Below are positions 15,620 to 24,565 of a stretch of 64,000 nucleotides of DNA, piece after piece (the stretch's first letter is position 1; each line of letters opens with the position of its first letter). Source of the DNA: Flavobacterium ajazii. Its GTDB lineage: Bacteria; Bacteroidota; Bacteroidia; Flavobacteriales; Flavobacteriaceae. The notes beneath the pieces are model-generated. The model was not told the DNA's origin. It ran no database searches and was given only the letters and a program-made list of their open reading frames with translations. The DNA is taken from contig NZ_JAAEHL010000005.1 in the NCBI RefSeq assembly GCF_010614725.1, positions 124,001 through 188,000 of the forward strand, read 5' to 3'. The position numbers were made by a program, and so were the translations under genes.

Positions 15620-16081
15620 TTAAAGATCATTTAGATAGGAGAAAATTAACTGAATACATTTTTGAGTTTCTTTTTTTACCTCATGTTCCCAAAATCTAAA
15701 AACTTTATAACCTAATTTTTCAAGTCTTAGATTATTTTCCTGATCACGTTGCATGTTTCGCTCTATTTTAGCTATCCAAAATTTCCTATTAGTTTTAATT
15801 TTCTTTTTCTTTTCCGTCCAATTATACCCGTGCCAAAACTCGCCATCGATAAATATGATTAACTTTTGTTTTTTATTTACAATATCTGGGTTTCCCGGAA
15901 GTTTTTTATTATGTTTTCTATATCTTAACCCTGCTTTCCATAATTCTTTGCGAAACAAAATTTCAGGTTTTGTATCCTTTCCTTTAATTTTGGACATGAG
16001 TTTGCTTCTTTCGGGAGTTGTATAGAAACCATTTGCTTCCTCAAATCGTAAAACTTTTATTTTATTTTCAGAATATCCCAT
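15620..16081 (-). CDS. vsr: Very short patch repair endonuclease (Vsr family)
   Basis: Starting at ATG 16081 the protein has 153 residues; a GTG seven codons upstream would overlap the preceding gene. Vsr hallmarks are TTPERSKLMSKIKGKDTKPE near the N-terminus, LPGNPDIV with the catalytic Asp, FIDGEFWHG, and a C-terminal RLEKLGYKVFRFWEHEVKK. Vsr nicks 5' of T in T:G mismatches produced when m5C deaminates, which fits the adjacent cytosine methyltransferase. The usual zinc-binding Cys in the FxxGCFWH motif is Glu here, so the zinc site seems altered or lost. Confidence 0.9.
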   Translation of the reverse strand: MGYSENKIKVLRFEEANGFYTTPERSKLMSKIKGKDTKPEILFRKELWKAGLRYRKHNKKLPGNPDIVNKKQKLIIFIDGEFWHGYNWTEKKKKIKTNRKFWIAKIERNMQRDQENNLRLEKLGYKVFRFWEHEVKKETQKCIQLIFSYLNDL

Positions 16082-16082
16082 T

Positions 16083-18542
16083 TTATTTCTCTTTCTTCCC
16101 ACGCTTAATCTTCATCTTCCCATCAACATCAACGGCTACTAAATGCAGTACGATTCCTTTTTCGCGAACGGCGTCGCGTTCGGCCTGGGTGGCAAGCTGG
16201 GCGTCGTTTTTGGAGTTTCGGAGGGGGATGGTCATGGCGATATTGGTGCCGCGGCCGAAGGAGTAAATACCTTTGGCATCCATATTTAACACGCTGGAAC
16301 TGATGGTGAGTTTGTTGACATCGATTTGCTCGCCACGAAGTTTAAAATCGCCCGATAAATCGCTAAAAGTGATGTTTTTGACATCGCGAAACGGAAAGGC
16401 AAATTTGCCGACTTTCATAATCGGTTCGAAGTTGATCAAAGCGCCCTGACTGACTTTGAATGTCAGGTTTCCGCGGGTCGAATTGGTAATGAGCTCGCCA
16501 TTGCTGTTGATAAAACAGGTTACATTGGCTGAACTGCTGAGTTTTCCGCGAATGTTATCGGGACTGAACGACTGAACCCCAAAGTTGTTGAACGATTTTA
16601 AAAAGCCCGCAATATCAACCCGCGTTACCTGCGCACTGGAACGAAAGGCGAAGTTTTTTCCGCTTGGCGAAATTTCGGTGTTAAAAGCAACGCTTCCGCC
16701 GGAGGTCTGCAGTGAACCGTTTTTGATTACAAGTTTCGAATTCAGCATCTGGAGCGTAGCCGTAGTATTGGTGGCGGTCAGTTTGTTATAATTTATTTTA
16801 TCGGCTTTGATATCGATTACAACCGAACATTTTTCGATTACGGTTCGCAATTGGTTGGAAACGGTTGGTTTTTTAGTGGTTTTGGCAACTTTTTGTTTTT
16901 TGGAAGAAGCCATGACACCCAGAAATTGTTTTACATCGATATTAGGGCAATAGATTTTCCAGTTGACGACCATTTTTTCGGGCGCATCGTAATACAGATT
17001 TAGGAAATTATCGATTTTGCCTTCGATAAAAATGGTGTTTTTTTTGTGTTTGTAGGCAATTTTTTTGATCAGCAAAGCCTGCTGGGTAAAGTCGAGCTGT
17101 ACATTTACTTTTTCGGCATGGATATTTTTCGGAATAAAATGAAAGGAGGTGTTGGCAATATTCACATTTCCTATAAAACGCGGTTTGTTGATGTAGAGAT
17201 CTACAATATCAAACTGAAATTTCAGATTGGCCGTGGCATGCCCTTCGGTAAAATTAATCCATTTGTCATTGCTCATTTCGTTGAGACGGTTTACATCAAA
17301 ATCAGAACTCAGGAGTCCGGTTGCCAGCGGTTTTTCGAGATTATTGATGCTTAACCGCGGAATTTTGAGCGGTACATTGAGATAACTCCCTGAAAAATTG
17401 GTCAGTATAACAGCCGAATTAGCATCGTCAAAACCTGCTTTCGGCTTGAAATTATTGGTAAAAATACCTTTAAAATTACAATCAGTAATGAGTCCGTCCG
17501 GAATGTTGAGTTCATTATCTTTTATGAGTGCCTGAACGACAATTTTCGGGTCGCCTTCGACATTTAAATCGCCTTTGATATCGCAATTTACATCGATCGG
17601 CTTTTTTAAATCAAAACGATTCAGCTTGGAGCTGATGTTACCAGACAACAGATTGGAAGCATTTTGCCATAAAATCCGGGTACCGATATTGATTCCGAAA
17701 AGTGAGTTTCCTTTCGCTACATTAAAAAAAGCCACAATATCAAAGGAATCTTCTCCGATTTTCAGATTTTCTGTTTTGACATCAATTTTTTCTTTTTCGG
17801 CATCAAAAGAAACCGCTAAGGTTCCTTTGAGTCTTTTTTGTTTGGCGAAACTACCGTGAACCGTATTAAATGCCAGACTGTTAATCTGTGTATTTAGAAA
17901 AACATCAGTCTGCCAGTTGTCTCCGTCATAACGAACTTTAGATTTTAAACCGGCTACATCAAAATCAAACAGTTTATGTCCTACGCGATTGTCTAATGTA
18001 AAATGGACTTTGTTGAGGTCGACCTGATTGATTATAGTTTCGGTTTTCGATTTGCTTTTGGGTGTTTTTTTCTTTTTGGATTTAAAAATATTGGCGTTCG
18101 AATACCCGTTTTCGGCTTTGTACACATAAATCTGAGCGTCATTGATCAGAATCTTACGGATGTTGATTTCTTTTTTCAGCAGACTCCAAACGTTTAAACG
18201 CACTTCGATTTCGTTGGTTTTTAATAACGTATGTTTATGGATATGCCATTGATTGTCTTTTATTTCAACATCTTTAAGAGCAAGAGTAAAATTGGGGAAA
18301 CCGGTTAGAAATTTATACTGAAAATCGCCGATATGAAATTTTCCGTTGATGTTCTCATTGATTTTCGTGTTGATTTTGGCTATGATTTCGGTTTTGTTCC
18401 TATCGAAATAAAATGATAACGCTCCGGAAGCGATTACAATAAGGGTAATACATCCTAAAATAAAGAAGCCAAGGCGTTTGGCGAACTTTTTAAAACGAGC
18501 CGATTGTAAAAAGGTTTTGACTGAATGTAACGTTTTTTGCAT
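16083..18542 (-). CDS. AsmA family protein
   Basis: An 819-residue protein with one N-terminal membrane helix (about 23-43), then a long repetitive beta-rich region of about 770 residues, and the AsmA C-terminal region ending with a short basic tail (KMKIKRGKKEK). A Lys/Ser-rich linker near 155-168 interrupts the first part. AsmA-like proteins are bridge-like, beta-groove proteins tied to outer-membrane lipid homeostasis and lipid transport across the periplasm. Its stop is one base before the vsr ATG, but base use and function make vsr a newcomer rather than an operon partner. Confidence 0.85.
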   Translation of the reverse strand: MQKTLHSVKTFLQSARFKKFAKRLGFFILGCITLIVIASGALSFYFDRNKTEIIAKINTKINENINGKFHIGDFQYKFLTGFPNFTLALKDVEIKDNQWHIHKHTLLKTNEIEVRLNVWSLLKKEINIRKILINDAQIYVYKAENGYSNANIFKSKKKKTPKSKSKTETIINQVDLNKVHFTLDNRVGHKLFDFDVAGLKSKVRYDGDNWQTDVFLNTQINSLAFNTVHGSFAKQKRLKGTLAVSFDAEKEKIDVKTENLKIGEDSFDIVAFFNVAKGNSLFGINIGTRILWQNASNLLSGNISSKLNRFDLKKPIDVNCDIKGDLNVEGDPKIVVQALIKDNELNIPDGLITDCNFKGIFTNNFKPKAGFDDANSAVILTNFSGSYLNVPLKIPRLSINNLEKPLATGLLSSDFDVNRLNEMSNDKWINFTEGHATANLKFQFDIVDLYINKPRFIGNVNIANTSFHFIPKNIHAEKVNVQLDFTQQALLIKKIAYKHKKNTIFIEGKIDNFLNLYYDAPEKMVVNWKIYCPNIDVKQFLGVMASSKKQKVAKTTKKPTVSNQLRTVIEKCSVVIDIKADKINYNKLTATNTTATLQMLNSKLVIKNGSLQTSGGSVAFNTEISPSGKNFAFRSSAQVTRVDIAGFLKSFNNFGVQSFSPDNIRGKLSSSANVTCFINSNGELITNSTRGNLTFKVSQGALINFEPIMKVGKFAFPFRDVKNITFSDLSGDFKLRGEQIDVNKLTISSSVLNMDAKGIYSFGRGTNIAMTIPLRNSKNDAQLATQAERDAVREKGIVLHLVAVDVDGKMKIKRGKKEK

Positions 18543-18702
18543 CAGAAACAGTTTTGGTTTATTAAAGATACGTTAAAAAATGAGTTGATTTAAAAATTTG
18601 GTTTTCAATTGATTAAAAAATAAACACTTGTAAATAAGTGCTTTACTATTCATATAATTATTGACAATACTTTTATAATCAAAACTAATTTGCGAATAAC
18701 GT

Positions 18703-18729
18703 TTGATTGATTTAAAATTTCTAAATTTG
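18703..18729 (+). promoter_or_regulatory. Promoter of the thioredoxin gene
   Basis: TAAATTTG at 18722-18729 fits TAnnTTTG, and TTG lies at 18703-18705, spaced 16 bases, slightly tight. The leader to the ATG at 18805 is about 70 bases. Confidence 0.45.
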
Positions 18730-18804
18730 TACTCAAGTTTAAAACTTATTAAAAAATTGTTTCCCTGATTGAAGACAAAAGGGATAATCTTAAAATAAAT
18801 TATT

Positions 18805-19122
18805 ATGGCATTAGCAATCACAGATGCTACTTTTGATGAAGTAGTTTTGAAATCAGATAAACCTGTAATGGTAGATTTTTGGGCAGCATGGTGTGGTCCT
18901 TGTAGAATGGTTGGTCCAATCATTGACGAATTGAGCAGCGAATACGAAGGTAAAGTAGTTGTTGGAAAAGTTGATGTTGATGCAAACCAGGAATTCGCAG
19001 CAAAATACGGTGTGCGTAACATACCAACCGTTTTGGTTTTTCATAACGGTGAAGTAGTAGGTAAACAAGTTGGAGTAGCTCCAAAACAAACCTACGCAGA
19101 CAGCTTAGACGCTTTGTTGTAA
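18805..19122 (+). CDS. trxA: Thioredoxin
   Basis: A 105-residue single-domain thioredoxin with the redox centre WAAWCGPCRM (CGPC) and the cis-proline in VRNIPTVLVF. Length and all conserved positions match TrxA. It is a cytoplasmic disulfide reductase that serves ribonucleotide reductase and other targets through thioredoxin reductase, which is not encoded here. It stands alone, with its own promoter and a strong terminator. Confidence 0.97.
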   Translation: MALAITDATFDEVVLKSDKPVMVDFWAAWCGPCRMVGPIIDELSSEYEGKVVVGKVDVDANQEFAAKYGVRNIPTVLVFHNGEVVGKQVGVAPKQTYADSLDALL

Positions 19123-19149
19123 TCGTAAGATTATGATTTATATAAAAAT

Positions 19150-19176
19150 GGTCTGACGAAAGTCAGGCCTTTTTTA
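19150..19176 (+). terminator. Rho-independent terminator of trxA
   Basis: CTGAC (19153-19157) and GTCAG (19162-19166) around a GAAA tetraloop, with GG/CC extending the stem, followed by a run of T. Confidence 0.9.
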
Positions 19177-19215
19177 TTGCTATGGATTAAGTTTATCCGA
19201 ATAAAAATGATTTTG

Positions 19216-19305
19216 TTTCACGCAGATTTTGCAGATTAAAGCAGATTTAATTTAGATAAGTAACCTGTATGCATCTGTTTGAATCTTTTTAAAATCTGCG
19301 TGAAA
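19216..19305. repeat. Inverted repeat with TTTCACGCAGATTTT arms
   Basis: TTTCACGCAGATTTT at 19216-19230 is perfectly complementary to 19291-19305. The 60-base centre holds further GCAGATT words. It lies in the 296-bp gap between trxA and the aminopeptidase gene, well after the trxA terminator. The GCAGATTTT word also forms the hairpin arms at 9024-9062. Confidence 0.8.
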
Positions 19306-19418
19306 AATTTAGTAGATAGATTGTTTCGACCTATCGCTAATGACAAACTTTTACATGAAGACCTTCTAAAACCAATCCATTTTTTTTATTTTTACGAATC
19401 TTATATATTCCTTTAAAA

Positions 19419-21992
19419 ATGAAAATCTTCTACTGCTTTCTCTGCTTTTTTACAATTCTTACATCTGGTTTTTCCCAATCAAAACAAAAAGAAAGTGTTC
19501 TTTTAGAAAATGGCGTTTCCGAGCAGCTGGCCATTTTTCGAAAACATCAAATTTCTGATGTAAATTATGCGCTTTTATTCGAAATTCCGAATCAGAAAAG
19601 TGAGAACATCAATTCTGAATTGACTTTAAATTTAAATTTGTCTGATTTGAGTCAGCCTTTACTTTTAGATTTTAAAGAGAAAACTTCAAATATAAAATCA
19701 GTTTCAGCAAACGGAAAAAATATCGCCATTGTTCATGAAAAAGGACATATTGTGATTCCTGTTGAAAGTTTGGTTTCAGGGAAAAACACGATTGCAATTT
19801 CGTTTATTGCCGGAAATTTATCTTTAAACCGAAACGATGATTTCCTATATACTTTATTAGTTCCAGATCGTGCGTGTACTTTATTCCCTTCTTTTGATCA
19901 GCCGGATCTAAAAGCGACTTACAAACTGAGTCTCTCTGTTCCAAAAGACTGGAAGGTTTTGGCTGGAGCCGATATAAAAGAGACCGTTGAAAAAGGTGAT
20001 TTTACTTCGTACACTTTCGCAGAATCAGACAAAATGAGTACGTATTTATTTTCATTTGTAGCCGGAAAATTCAATAGTGTAACAAAGAAACCTGGTTTAG
20101 AAATGACTTTTTTATTTCGGGAAAATGACAGGGGCAAAATAGCAAGCAGTATGGATACGATTTTCAACCTGCATCAACAGTCTTTAGATTTTTTAGAAAG
20201 ATATACCAACTATAAATTTCCTTTTCAGAAGTTAGATTTTGCATCAATTCCGGTTTTTCAATATGGAGGAATGGAGCATGTGGGTGCGATTCAGTACCGC
20301 GAATCGACTTTGTTTCTGGACAACAGTGCGACCGACAGCGAAAAATTAAATCGTGCAAAATTGATCGCACACGAAACCTCACACATGTGGTTTGGTGATT
20401 TGGTAACGATGAAATGGTTTGACGATGTCTGGATGAAAGAGGTTTTTGCCAATTTTATGGCAGACAAAATCATGAATCCGATTTTCCCAAAAGTCAATCA
20501 TAACCTGCAATTTTTTACAGCACATTATCCCAGCGCTTACGCGGAAGACCGCTCTTTAGGAACACATCCTATAAAACAGCATCTGGAAAATTTAAAAAAT
20601 GCCGGATCGCTTTATGGTGCCATCATTTACAACAAAGCACCGATTATGATGCGTCAGCTGGAAGCTTCAATGGGAAAAGAGGCTTTCCAGAAAGGAATTC
20701 AAAAATACATACAGAAATACGCAAATGATAATGCCGACTGGAATAATCTCGTAGAAATTCTCGATGCTGAAACGCCTTTGGATATGAAGCAATGGAGCGA
20801 AGTCTGGGTGAACAAATCCGGAAGAGCTATTTTTACAGACAAAATCGAATACGATGCTCAAAACCGAATCAGGAAGTTTGAAATTACTCAACAAGCCGAA
20901 GATAAATCAGATAATGTCTGGCCTCAGGTTTTTCAGATCGGTTTTGTTTATGCGAATGATGTAAAAGTACTGATGGCAAATATTACAGATAAAAATTTAG
21001 TTATAAATGAGGCTGTCGGACTTGAGAAACCGCTTGCGATTATTTACAATTATAACGGTTTTGGATACGGGGTTTTTCCGCTTGACGGGACACATTTAAA
21101 TTATATTGCTGGTTTAAAAGATGAGGTAGCGAGAGCTTCGGCTTACAGCAATCTTTACGAAAATACTTTAATCGGAAATATTTCTCCAGAAAAAGCTTTT
21201 GATTGTTTTGTAAAAGGAATTCAATCGGAAGACAATGAATTAGTTTTGCGAATTGTATCTGGGAATCTAAGCACGATTTATTGGAGATTTTTTACCGAAA
21301 AACAGCAAAATAAAGTTCAAAAACAGCTTGTTGGTATTTTGTACGAGCGTTTACAGGCTAATTTATCTTCGAATGTTAAAAAGACATTATTTGGTTTGTT
21401 TAGTTCTGTTGCTTATTCAGATTCGGCGAAAGCCAAATTATACCAGATTTGGAATAAAGAAACTGTGATCCCAAATCTGAAATTAAACGAAGATGATTAC
21501 ATCAATATGGCAATGAATCTGGCTATTTTCAAACACAAAAAATCCGATGAAATTCTGGAAAGAACCAGAACTTCAATTTCAAATCCGGACAAAAAGAAAC
21601 GATTTGAATTTCTGCTTCCATCCTTATCAAAAGATGTATCGGTTCGAAATAAGTTTGTAGAATCCTTAAAAGATGATGCAAATCGCGAGAAAGAATCGTG
21701 GGTTTCGGTTGGTTTGGCGAATGTAAATCATCCGCTTCGCCAGGAAAGTGCCCAAAAATATATCAGATTTTCATTAGATTTGACAGAAGAAATCCAGCGT
21801 ACAGGAGATATTTTCTTTCCGAAAGACTGGCTTGACAATACCGTTGGAAGATATTCATCGAAATACGCTTTTGATGAAATACAACGATTCTTAAAAGAAA
21901 ACCCTAATTTTAGTCCGATCCTGAAACGCAAGTTATTCATGGCGACAGATTTGCTTTTTAAAGCACAAAATATTAAAAAAGAAACCGAATGA
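19419..21992 (+). CDS. M1 family zinc aminopeptidase, exported
   Basis: An 857-residue protein with a signal peptide (about 1-20, ending GFSQ). The M1 zinc site is IAHETSHMWFGDL followed about 18 residues later by Glu in WMKEVFANFMA (HExxH-x18-E). The substrate-binding exopeptidase motif, GAMEN in the family, reads GGMEH here (YGGMEHVGAIQYRE). A long alpha-helical C-terminal region resembles the ERAP1-like domain. It should trim N-terminal residues from peptides in the periplasm. The last four bases overlap the start of the DUF58 gene. Confidence 0.92.
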   Translation: MKIFYCFLCFFTILTSGFSQSKQKESVLLENGVSEQLAIFRKHQISDVNYALLFEIPNQKSENINSELTLNLNLSDLSQPLLLDFKEKTSNIKSVSANGKNIAIVHEKGHIVIPVESLVSGKNTIAISFIAGNLSLNRNDDFLYTLLVPDRACTLFPSFDQPDLKATYKLSLSVPKDWKVLAGADIKETVEKGDFTSYTFAESDKMSTYLFSFVAGKFNSVTKKPGLEMTFLFRENDRGKIASSMDTIFNLHQQSLDFLERYTNYKFPFQKLDFASIPVFQYGGMEHVGAIQYRESTLFLDNSATDSEKLNRAKLIAHETSHMWFGDLVTMKWFDDVWMKEVFANFMADKIMNPIFPKVNHNLQFFTAHYPSAYAEDRSLGTHPIKQHLENLKNAGSLYGAIIYNKAPIMMRQLEASMGKEAFQKGIQKYIQKYANDNADWNNLVEILDAETPLDMKQWSEVWVNKSGRAIFTDKIEYDAQNRIRKFEITQQAEDKSDNVWPQVFQIGFVYANDVKVLMANITDKNLVINEAVGLEKPLAIIYNYNGFGYGVFPLDGTHLNYIAGLKDEVARASAYSNLYENTLIGNISPEKAFDCFVKGIQSEDNELVLRIVSGNLSTIYWRFFTEKQQNKVQKQLVGILYERLQANLSSNVKKTLFGLFSSVAYSDSAKAKLYQIWNKETVIPNLKLNEDDYINMAMNLAIFKHKKSDEILERTRTSISNPDKKKRFEFLLPSLSKDVSVRNKFVESLKDDANREKESWVSVGLANVNHPLRQESAQKYIRFSLDLTEEIQRTGDIFFPKDWLDNTVGRYSSKYAFDEIQRFLKENPNFSPILKRKLFMATDLLFKAQNIKKETE

Positions 21993-22915
21993 AAATCGAA
22001 TCGGAAATAGAGAAAGTCTCGAGTTTTCAGCATCTCGAAATGCTGGCAAATCAGGTTGTAGAAGGTTTTATATCCGGAATGCACAAGAGTCCGTTTCATG
22101 GATTTTCGGCAGAATTTGCCGAGCATAAAGTGTATAACGCAGGCGAAAGCACCAAACATATCGACTGGAAATTATTTGCCAAAACAGACCGTTTATACAC
22201 TAAACGCTTTGAGGAAGAAACCAATTTACGCTGTCATCTTATTGTGGACAATTCGTCATCGATGCATTATCCGGAACTCAAATCGAATCAGCCTTTTTAT
22301 GAAAAGAAAATTGGTTTTGCAGTTTTAGCTTCGGCAGTTTTAATGAATATTTTAAAGAAACAGCGTGATGCCGTAGGTTTAAGTGTTTTTTCAGACAGTT
22401 ACGAATATTATGCTCCCGAAAAAGGAAGCGATCGTCACCACAGAATGCTTTTGAATAAACTGGAGCAATTATTAGAACAGCCTAAGGTCAAAAAAAGTAC
22501 AGACACGATTACGTATCTGCATCAGATAGCAGAGAAAATGCACCGACGTTCGATGATTATTCTGTTTACGGATATGTTTCAGTCAGAAGATGATGAAAAG
22601 CTGTTTAATGCACTGCAGCATTTAAAACATAATAAACATAAAGTTGTTTTATTTCACGTAGTAGATCACGAAACCGAGCTGAAATTTGACTTTGATAATA
22701 CGCCAAGAAAGTTTATCGACTTAGAATCAGGCGAAGAAGTGTCGATTTTTGCAGATAATGTAAAGCAGGAATATGAAAAAAGGGCAGAGGCCTACTTTAA
22801 AAATCTGGCTTTAACGTGTGCCAAGAACCAGATTAAGTACGTTCCGGTCAATGTTGGTGATAATTTTGAAAAAATATTGACTACATATTTAGTTGAAAAA
22901 CAAAACTTTGGATAG
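21989..22915 (+). CDS. DUF58 domain protein
   Basis: A 308-residue soluble protein. The DUF58 signature is clear: STKHIDWKLFAKTDRLYTKRF followed by a von Willebrand-like region beginning LIVDNSSSM, with FTDM further on. DUF58 proteins usually pair with MoxR AAA+ ATPases in complex assembly, but none is adjacent here. The ATG overlaps the aminopeptidase stop by ATGA, so the two are translationally coupled, an unusual partner. Function unknown. Confidence 0.9.
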   Translation: MKIESEIEKVSSFQHLEMLANQVVEGFISGMHKSPFHGFSAEFAEHKVYNAGESTKHIDWKLFAKTDRLYTKRFEEETNLRCHLIVDNSSSMHYPELKSNQPFYEKKIGFAVLASAVLMNILKKQRDAVGLSVFSDSYEYYAPEKGSDRHHRMLLNKLEQLLEQPKVKKSTDTITYLHQIAEKMHRRSMIILFTDMFQSEDDEKLFNALQHLKHNKHKVVLFHVVDHETELKFDFDNTPRKFIDLESGEEVSIFADNVKQEYEKRAEAYFKNLALTCAKNQIKYVPVNVGDNFEKILTTYLVEKQNFG

Positions 22916-22953
22916 TGATTTTAAATTATATTCAAATTTTTTTATAAAAACGC

Positions 22954-22983
22954 TTGCAGAAATGAAATTCTGTACTATCTTTG
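22954..22983 (+). promoter_or_regulatory. Promoter of tRNA-Asp
   Basis: TTG (22954-22956), 19 bases, then TATCTTTG (22976-22983): an exact match to the Bacteroidota TTG-N19-TAnnTTTG promoter, 18 bases before the mature tRNA 5' end. Confidence 0.85.
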
Positions 22984-23001
22984 CAACCGCAATAACGCAG
23001 A

Positions 23002-23075
23002 GGTTTGGTAGTTCAGTTGGTTAGAATACATGCCTGTCACGCATGGGGTCGCGGGTTCGAGTCCCGTCCAGACCG
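23002..23075 (+). tRNA. tRNA-Asp (GTC)
   Basis: The 74-base cloverleaf has acceptor arms GGTTTGG (23002-23008) and CCAGACC (23068-23074) with discriminator G. The anticodon loop reads CTGTCAC with GTC, and the T-arm contains GGTTCGAGTCC. The CCA tail is not encoded. A terminator follows 13 bases later. Confidence 0.96.
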
Positions 23076-23087
23076 CAATATTGGGAG

Positions 23088-23115
23088 AAGCCTTTCTTAA
23101 CGGAAAGGCTTTTTT
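23088..23115 (+). terminator. Terminator of tRNA-Asp
   Basis: AAGCCTTTC (23088-23096) and GAAAGGCTT (23103-23111) form a 9-bp stem followed by five T. Confidence 0.9.
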
Positions 23116-23151
23116 GCCCAAATACGGTATCTAAGATTAGTTGTGTTGTTT

Positions 23152-23229
23152 GCTACGACTTTGTAACTCGTAGCTGGTTTAGTAGTTAGACCAATGAAAA
23201 GCTTTCCACTTTTGTGGACGGCTTTTTTG
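23152..23229 (+). ncRNA. Candidate small RNA: three consecutive hairpins ending in a terminator
   Basis: GCTACGA/TCGTAGC (23152-23158, 23168-23174), GGTTTA/TAGACC (23176-23181, 23187-23192, one G-U pair) and a terminator-like stem (AAAGC..CCAC with GTGG..GCTTT, ending in TTTTTT near 23227) follow each other with almost no spacer. No ORF is present. It could be a small RNA, or a decayed tRNA, since TAGCTGGTTTAGTAGTTAGA is reminiscent of a D-arm. No promoter box is visible, so read-through from tRNA-Asp would be needed. Confidence 0.35.
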
Positions 23230-23271
23230 ATTTAATCCCTTTAGGCAAATTCCAAAGATTCTTTTTTAAAG

Positions 23272-24117
23272 TCATTTCCTTGCAGCAATCACTAGTGCGT
23301 TCCCGTCGATAATTACATTTTCGTTAGGAAATTTTTGATTTATTAATATAAAAACTTCTTGTTTGATTTTTTCTCTCATTACTTCATCAGCATTACTTAG
23401 AGCTGCAACAAAAGGAGCTGCAATTTCAGTCATCATATCCCAATAAACCTCTGCCGTACCACAATTTAATCTACCTGTAAGTTCTTTTTCAGCCACATCC
23501 TTAAACCCAGCCTGTTCAAAAATATCCGTCATTAAACCGCTTTTTGAACAGCGAAACATCCCCGGAGCTTCAGGAGACGGAGGAACGAGCTGCATGTTTC
23601 TGTTAATAGTGCCACCAATTGCAGTTACCCAGAAATTCTTCTCAGATCCACTCCAGACTGCAATTGCAATTCTGCCTCCAGGTTTTAAAACCCGAAACAT
23701 TTCTTTTGTCACTAAAAGCATATCCGGAAAAAACATAAAACCCATTCGACAGCTTACAGCATCAAATGTATTGTCGTAAAAAGGAAGTTCAGTTACGTCG
23801 CAGGCCTGAAATTCAACATTTGTAATACCTTTTTTAAAAGCATTTTCGCGAGCAATGGTGAGCATATCATCGGCAAGATCGGTAATAACGACTTTTCCAT
23901 CAGAAAGCATCGCGGCAATGCTCAAACCCGGTTCGCCAGTTCCGGCCGCGACATCTAAAATCACATCTGAACCTCTTGGATTTATCGAATTAATAATCTC
24001 ATCAGCAAAAGGCCTCATAAAATCCAGAATTTCATGATCCCATTTTTTCCAGCCTGGAGAAAATTTGTTCCAGGATGCTTTTTGCTGTTCCCGAATTTCC
24101 TGAAGTTGTGCTTCCAT
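23272..24117 (-). CDS. Class I SAM-dependent methyltransferase
   Basis: A 281-residue methyltransferase of the UbiE/Methyltransf_11 type. The SAM loop is ILDVAAGTGEPGLSIA, with the acidic motif II in VVITDLADDML and motif post-II ACDVTELPFYDNTFDAVSCRMGFMFF. The substrate is unknown; nothing nearby fits quinone synthesis. It is the only gene between two tRNAs and has its own promoter at 24232-24260. Confidence 0.85.
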   Translation of the reverse strand: MEAQLQEIREQQKASWNKFSPGWKKWDHEILDFMRPFADEIINSINPRGSDVILDVAAGTGEPGLSIAAMLSDGKVVITDLADDMLTIARENAFKKGITNVEFQACDVTELPFYDNTFDAVSCRMGFMFFPDMLLVTKEMFRVLKPGGRIAIAVWSGSEKNFWVTAIGGTINRNMQLVPPSPEAPGMFRCSKSGLMTDIFEQAGFKDVAEKELTGRLNCGTAEVYWDMMTEIAAPFVAALSNADEVMREKIKQEVFILINQKFPNENVIIDGNALVIAARK

Positions 24118-24231
24118 TTTGTTTGTTTTTTAGGTTTTTGAAAAATGAATTTTTATAACCGAAACAAAATTTGGGGAATTTGTTTTACAAATAGACAAAG
24201 AGAAGGATTTTTGGTAGATTTTTTCAACTAT

Positions 24232-24260
24232 CAAAGGTAAGAAATAATTATTCTGACCAA
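24232..24260 (-). promoter_or_regulatory. Promoter of the SAM methyltransferase gene
   Basis: On the minus strand TTG (24260-24258), 18 bases, TACCTTTG (24239-24232). The leader to the ATG at 24117 is about 105 bases. Confidence 0.5.
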
Positions 24261-24337
24261 CCTTATCACATTGTTAATTATATGACTATTAATATTTTAA
24301 TTCAAAATATTTGTTATTCTATTATACACCAAAAAAC

Positions 24338-24373
24338 AAAAAAGCTTCTGAAAATCTTCAGAAGCTTTTTTTA
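24338..24373 (-). terminator. Terminator of tRNA-Leu
   Basis: AAAAGCTTCTGA (24340-24351) pairs perfectly with 24358-24369. A-rich flanks give a T-run on the minus strand. It starts a few bases after the tRNA 3' end. Confidence 0.88.
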
Positions 24374-24374
24374 G

Positions 24375-24456
24375 TGCGGATAATAGGACTCGAACCTACA
24401 CGCCTTGCGGCACCAGATCCTAAGTCTGGCATGTCTACCAATTTCACCATATCCGC
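24375..24456 (-). tRNA. tRNA-Leu (TAG)
   Basis: On the minus strand an 82-base tRNA with a long variable arm: acceptor GCGGATA/TTATCCGC, discriminator A at 24375, D-arm ATGGTGAAATTGGTAGACAT, anticodon stem CCAGA/TCTGG around loop CTTAGGA (TAG), and T-arm GGTTCGAGTCC. The extra arm with GCCGCAAGGC is typical of class II Leu tRNAs. Confidence 0.95.
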
Positions 24457-24565
24457 GGAATTGTGGGTGCAAAGATAAGCATACTTTCCAATAATCAAAG
24501 CATTTTTTGAAAATTTTTTTTAATTCTCTTTTTTGTACATTTGGTTTTCTATAAAATTTATTTAA

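Noticed and set aside
13422..16081. A novel defence system beyond restriction-modification
   Set aside because: All three intact genes belong to known families (restriction nuclease, m5C methyltransferase, Vsr) and form a standard functional set; only the fused HTH, its operator and the stump are unusual.
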